Positions 60,149 through 64,000 of a DNA stretch of 64,000 nucleotides are shown here, piece after piece. The stretch is from Malania oleifera (Eukaryota; Streptophyta; Magnoliopsida; Santalales; Ximeniaceae). The stretch is from NCBI RefSeq assembly GCF_029873635.1, contig NC_080423.1, forward strand, positions 96,312,953 through 96,376,952, in the 5' to 3' direction. Each line of letters opens with the position of its first letter. Position 1 is the stretch's first letter. The position numbers and the translations under genes were made by a program. Below the pieces are notes generated by a model. It had not been told where the DNA came from. It was given only the letters and a program-made list of their open reading frames with translations, and did not search any database.

Positions 60149-60324
60149 AAATCTCGCTACTCCAAGTAGCAATATTTAAAGGCGAGCCCTATTCTTGCAG
60201 AGACGCGTGGCACCAAAATCTCGCTACTCCAAGTAGTGATATTTGCTAAATTTACAAATTTGTAATTTACAATTCCTAGCCTTAATACACGTGGCAAATC
60301 TCGCTACTTGGAGTAGCGAGATTA
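60149..60324. repeat. Right array of three 29-bp palindromic modules
   Basis: Modules at 60149-60177, 60216-60244 and 60296-60324, with the same arms as the left array. The last one lies in the terminal inverted repeat and pairs with the first left module. ACGCGTGG or ACACGTGG precedes two of them. Confidence 0.9.
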
Positions 60325-60919
60325 CGTCAGAGTCATTCTGGGAAATATTTCCCTAAATGATGTATTATTTAATATATTTAAAAAAAAAAGATAATCTCGG
60401 AAAAAAATCATGATATTCGTGTGTACTATAGCAATCATTATATTAGTAAAAAGAGGCCTAACTAAACACTTCAATACCTGCCTTAATCTTAACATGCAAT
60501 TGATAGTAACATACACAATATGGAAATAATTAATGAAAGAAACAAACCTAATTTAGAATTAAAATATGGAAACCAATAAATGGGAAAGTAAATAATAAAA
60601 ATGGAAATAAGTTACTTCTACAATGGGTATGGTCACCCAAGTTAAGATACAACCCTAAAATGTAAAAATATTAAACATGGCATGAACCCAATAATAACAA
60701 ACACCCTGAAAATCCATTGTTAAGTATTATAATAATATGACTTAATACGCATAGTATATACAATAAAAATTTAAATTTATACGAATATTATAAAAAAAAC
60801 ACCTGCCAAAAAAAATTGACGTGAGATATAAATATATATATATATATATGACACCTAAATATATATTATTCTTAAAAAAGGAAAACTCGTGCAATGAATT
60901 AACGTTAAATACACATATA

Positions 60920-61400
60920 AAACCTGAAGCGGCTACTGTGGACGAGAGACTGCAACGGCTACTGGAGATGGCGACGGTGACACTAACTGCTCTCTCCGGG
61001 GACCTGGAGCTGCTCTCTGCGACGGTGACGGGATGGTGGTTGCCGACAGTGATGGAGTGATGAGTGGCTCTACTGCGAGACTCGTTGCCAAAAGAATGGT
61101 TCAAGGCCATGGTCGTGGATGTAGTGGCTCCTGGGCTGCTGCGAGATGGTGGTGATGGAGGGGCAGCCGTGAGGATAGCAGGACTGGGTTGCTGTCTGCC
61201 GAGGAAACGCCGGAGAAGGAGGTGACAGAGGATTTTGGAGGTGGCTGGTTCTTTGGACTGGCGGCAGTGCAAGGTGGCTTGGCTACTGGAGAAGATGGAG
61301 ACTTCGGGTGGTGTAGCCGCTGTGCAGCTGGAAGTGCGGCCGAGGCTGAGGAGCAGAGGTGGCGGCCGGAGTTGGAACAAGATGGAGAGAAACGAGAATG
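60920..61400 (-). other. GC-rich leader block of LTR copy 3
   Basis: Corresponds in position to the GC-rich block of copy 2. A minus-strand frame of 212 codons (60742-61380) is Ser/Ala/Pro-rich without a domain, and plus-strand frames overlap it. I treat it as untranslated leader of the LTR. Confidence 0.4.
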
Positions 61401-61445
61401 AAGGAGAGAGAGAGAGGGAGGGAAGAGGGAGCGATCAAGATCAAA

Positions 61446-61617
61446 TTTTTTCTTTTAGGGTTCTACCTCCCCCTCCCCCCCCTCCCCGGCTCTGCCTGTG
61501 TGTGCGTTAGTACGAGTCCCTTTTATAAAAGGGTTTAGAAAAGAAAATTATAAAAGGGACTCATACTAACGCACACACAGGCAGAGGCAGGGGGTAGAAC
61601 CCTAAAAGAAAAAATTT
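61446..61617. repeat. Inverted repeat around the TATA region of LTR copy 3
   Basis: TTTTTTCTTTTAGGGTTCTA at 61448 pairs with TAGAACCCTAAAAGAAAAAA near 61594-61613. CTGCCTGTGTGTGCGTTAGT at 61494 pairs with ACTAACGCACACACAGGCAG near 61565-61584. The arms are about 75 bp with a C-rich bulge on the left and a short AT centre. Each arm contains a TTTATAA box. Copy 2 has no such inversion. Confidence 0.85.
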
Positions 61618-61705
61618 AATAAAAGTAATAATAATAATAATATTAATAATAATAATATTATTATTATTATTAAAGTAATAATAACAATAGGAATAATAAA
61701 AACTG

Positions 61706-61780
<75 letters not shown>

Positions 61781-62080
61781 ATAATAATAATAATACTAAT
61801 GATAATAAAAATACTAACAATAATAATAATAAGGTAATAATTATAATAATATTAAAAATAATGAAAATATCGCAACAATAATAGTAATGCTAAAAGTAAT
61901 AGTAATAATAATATTATTATTATTATTATTAAAGTAATAATAACAATAGGAATAATAAAAATGATAATAATAATAATAATACTAACGATAATAAAAATAG
62001 TAACAATAATAATAAGGTAATAACCATAATAATATTAAAAATAATGAGAATGTCCAGTAATAATAATAATAATGCTAAAA

Positions 62081-62115
<35 letters not shown>

Positions 62116-62120
62116 TAATA
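61616..62120. repeat. TAA/TAG trinucleotide block with an internal duplication
   Basis: (ATA/TAA)n with a (TAG)n run at 61740-61778. The strip TTAAAGTAATAATAACAATAGG occurs at about 61670 and about 61930 (first 20 bases identical), indicating a tandem duplication of roughly 260 bp. A 72-codon poly-Leu frame here is an artefact of the repeat. Confidence 0.9.
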
Positions 62121-62171
62121 CGGTACCTTTGTCATATTTGGTTCAGGCAAAAATAGGGTGTCTACACTCGA

Positions 62172-62555
62172 AATTTGCAATCTCTCATTACGAACACATT
62201 CATACTACCAAATACATATACACTCTAAGATGAACCGGCGGCCATTTATACGCAACCCAGTTATAATACATACATACATACACTAAGAAGAACCGGCGGT
62301 CATTTATACACAGCCTCGTCACAATACATACATACATACATACATTCCCTAACCTATGGCGGAGGAATACCGTGGTTACATACGTACATGGCCTCAGGAG
62401 CTCACAATGCAATAGTACTCTCCCAGAGACTGATCGAACAATACTAATACGATAATAGAGTATTACATACATACATACATACCTATACTAACCCTGCTAT
62501 CCAAGTACTGCTCAGAACAACTGCGGATACTATCGGCGCATTTCCGTTTTGAATT
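62172..62555 (-). other. 3' untranslated part of the Tekay element
   Basis: Between the chromodomain stop and the LTR insertion. It has CATA tetranucleotide runs and a doubled unit with AACCGGCGGNCATTTATAC (62231 and 62291). 62357-62380 is identical over 24 bases to the 3' tail of the LINE family found at 14095 and 14589. No gene. Confidence 0.6.
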
Positions 62556-64000
62556 CCCAAGAAGTTTCCTCAATCGCGTGATTCCACCACAATACCTTTA
62601 CTAAGGGGTATTTCTTTGGTACGCAACTTCTGAACCTTCCAATCCAAAATCTGAACAGGTACTTCCTCATATTCCAAAGTATTCCCAATCACCAAATACT
62701 CGTAACTAATAACATGCGACGGATCCGACATATACCTCCTCAACATGGATACATGAAATACATCATGGATCCTCGAGAGCGCAAGGGGTAGTGCAATCTG
62801 GTAAGCCACCGGACCCACTCGTTCAAGAATATCAAATGATACGATATACCTCAACTTGTCCTTCTTCCCAAATCTCATCACTCCCTTCATTAGAGCGATT
62901 CTAAGGAATACCTTACTCCCTACCTCGAACTCCAACTCACGACTGTGAATATCCACGTAACTCTTCTGCTGACTCTCAGCTAATCTAATCCTGTTCTGGA
63001 TCAAACCCACCTTCTCAGATGCCTGTTGCACGAGTTCAAGTCCTAAAACCTAACGTTCACCAACCTCATCCCAATACAAAGGAGATCGACACCTTCGACC
63101 ATACAAAGCCTCGAACGGTGTCATCTCGATACTAGCCTGGAAGCTATTATTATAGACAAACTCCACCAATGGAAAAAACTGAATCCAACTACCATTGAAG
63201 TCTAATACACAAGCCCGTAACATATCCTCCAAGATCTGTATCGTCCTCTCCGACTGTCCATCAGTTTGGGGGTGGAATGTCATACTAAAAGTAAGCTTTA
63301 TCCTCAGTGCTTCCTGCAAGCTCTTCCAGAATTGAGAAGTAAACCTTGGATCTCGATCTAAAACAATGGACACTGGTACTTCGTGCATTCTCACTATCTC
63401 ATGCACATATAGGTCTGCTAGCCTACTCAAAGGGTAGCTAACCTTCATCGATACAAAGTGAGCAAATTTCATCAACCTGTCCATGTTTACCTAAATAGCA
63501 TTTTTCCCGTGAAGCGCTGGCAGCAATCTAGTAACGAAGTCCATGAAAATGTGCTCCCATTTTCACACCGGAATAGGCAAAGGCTGCAACGGCCCCGCCA
63601 ACCTCTAATGCTCAACTTTCACCTGCTGACATGTTAGACATTACTCCATGAACCAGGCAATCTCCTTCTTCCTATCACTCCACCAAAAGGACTCGCACAA
63701 ATCTTGATACATCTTCGTACTACTTGAATGTACCTTATACAAATAATGATGTGCTTCCTCCAGAATCGTCCTTCTGATCTCAACGTCATTTGGAACACAC
63801 AACCTGGTCCCAAACCTCAACACACTTCTGTCAGAGATGTTAAAATCTGCAACCAATCCCTACTGAAACTTCTCCACAATCGTAACTAACTCCGCATCAC
63901 CAGCTTGCGCGACTTTAATACGCTCAAACAAGGTCAGTTGGATCACCAAGCTAGCAATGAAAGTTTGTTGATCACCAGACACCAACTCCATGCCAAGGCT
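62555..64000 (-). pseudogene. Tekay chromovirus integrase and chromodomain, RT side outside window
   Basis: On the minus strand from 64000: RNase H-integrase linker (QTFIASLVIQLTLFERIKVA) with one TAG; H2C2 zinc finger region (RRTILEEAHHYLYKVHSSST at 63700-63770, then CLTCQQVKVEH near 63620); integrase core MDRLMKFAHFVSMKVSYPLS, VLDRDPRFTSQFWKS (second Asp) and HPQTDGQSERTIQILEDML (catalytic Glu) at 63050-63484; GPY/F module VGPVAYQIALP near 62810; and C-terminal chromodomain VLWWNHAIEETSWEFKTEM at 62555-62615, reached only after a one-base frame shift in the run ATACCCCTTAG. Several stops lie between domains. It catalysed insertion of the element, and chromodomains direct such elements to heterochromatin. 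Confidence 0.9.

Larger units (their letters stand above)
48350..60409 (+). mobile_element. Mutator-like element with MURA transposase and plant mobile domain gene
   Basis: Ends GAAGTTTTTTCTCGGATTATC (left, first 20 bases comparable) and, inward from the right, GATTTTTTTCCGAGATTATC. They form inverted repeats of about 120 bp including GGGAAATATTTCCCAGAATG and TGACTCTGACGTAATCTC-type blocks (order reversed on the right). ATGATATTC occurs at 48341-48349 and 60410-60418 as a 9-bp duplication, with a tenth base also matching. Cargo in order: left palindromic modules, an AT-rich arm (48900-51200), the MURA gene, a plant mobile domain gene, a 139-bp tandem repeat, an unrecognised ORF, a LINE fragment, right palindromic modules. 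All genes are damaged. Confidence 0.9.
47487..62166 (-). mobile_element. Solo LTR of the long-LTR family, copy 3, split by a Mutator-like element
   Basis: Begins TGTCACGATGTCCCG and ends AGGGTGTCTACA, flanked by CTCGA at 47482-47486 and 62167-62171. Subtracting the inserted Mutator-like element (48350-60409 plus its duplicated target) leaves about 2.6 kb, close to copy 2 (3.0 kb). The LTR parts are 47487-48349 and 60410-62166. The right part has a GC-rich block (60920-61500) and a minus-strand TATAAAAGGG box (61521-61530). It sits in the 3' untranslated part of the Tekay element, between the chromodomain and the polypurine tract. Confidence 0.85.

Noticed and set aside
61602-61820. 72-codon poly-leucine frame
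   Set aside because: Direct product of TAA/TAG trinucleotide repeats.

Overview
The window is nuclear DNA of a flowering plant, most likely a eudicot. The evidence is a 13-exon plant GH1 beta-glucosidase gene with AT-rich introns, plant LINEs, Copia and Tekay-type chromovirus LTR elements, a MURA-type Mutator element with a plant mobile domain gene, and CACTA elements. Almost all of it is transposon, mostly nested and decayed. No intact autonomous element and no clearly intact host gene was found.

Region 1, about 1-13260: one plus-strand LINE (start outside the window) carries three later insertions. These are a long LTR (1-6897, itself split by a 4.9 kb CACTA element at 1600-6492 with TSD TGG), a solo Tekay-type LTR (7398-9236, TSD TTTAC), and a 5' Copia fragment (9701-11523) whose missing 3' part seems to have been lost by a deletion between short direct repeats, fusing Copia protease codons in frame to the LINE.

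Region 2, about 13860-27070: a decayed tandem duplication of a minus-strand GH1 gene. The left copy (13866-17750) keeps only relics of exons 9 and 10 and was hit by two LINE insertions. The right copy (18569-23556) keeps all 13 exons and both catalytic glutamate motifs but has two in-frame stops, a frameshift and a lost splice donor where a LINE tail landed. A second LINE family sits upstream (about 23990-25638).

Region 3, 27202-38275: a tandem Copia array LTR-internal-LTR-internal-LTR, with TSD TTGTG only at its outer ends. Both internal regions share a gag stop, a zinc-knuckle Cys-to-Tyr change, a protease Asp-to-Asn change and the same RT/RNase H deletion. The second copy also carries a 3 kb solo LTR (32444-35432, TSD TGTAC).

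Region 4, 38276-45574: one end of a second CACTA-like element, about ten satellite-like units of 168-180 bp, unrecognised coding-like fragments, and a Tekay reverse transcriptase relic.

Region 5, 45575-64000: a Tekay element on the minus strand (3' LTR 45575-47454, integrase and chromodomain 62555-64000, RT beyond the window). Its 3' untranslated region holds another copy of the long LTR (47487-62166, TSD CTCGA), which in turn holds a 12 kb Mutator-like element (48350-60409) with MURA transposase, a plant mobile domain gene, a LINE fragment, and eight 29-bp palindromic modules at its ends. This is the most interesting object in the window.
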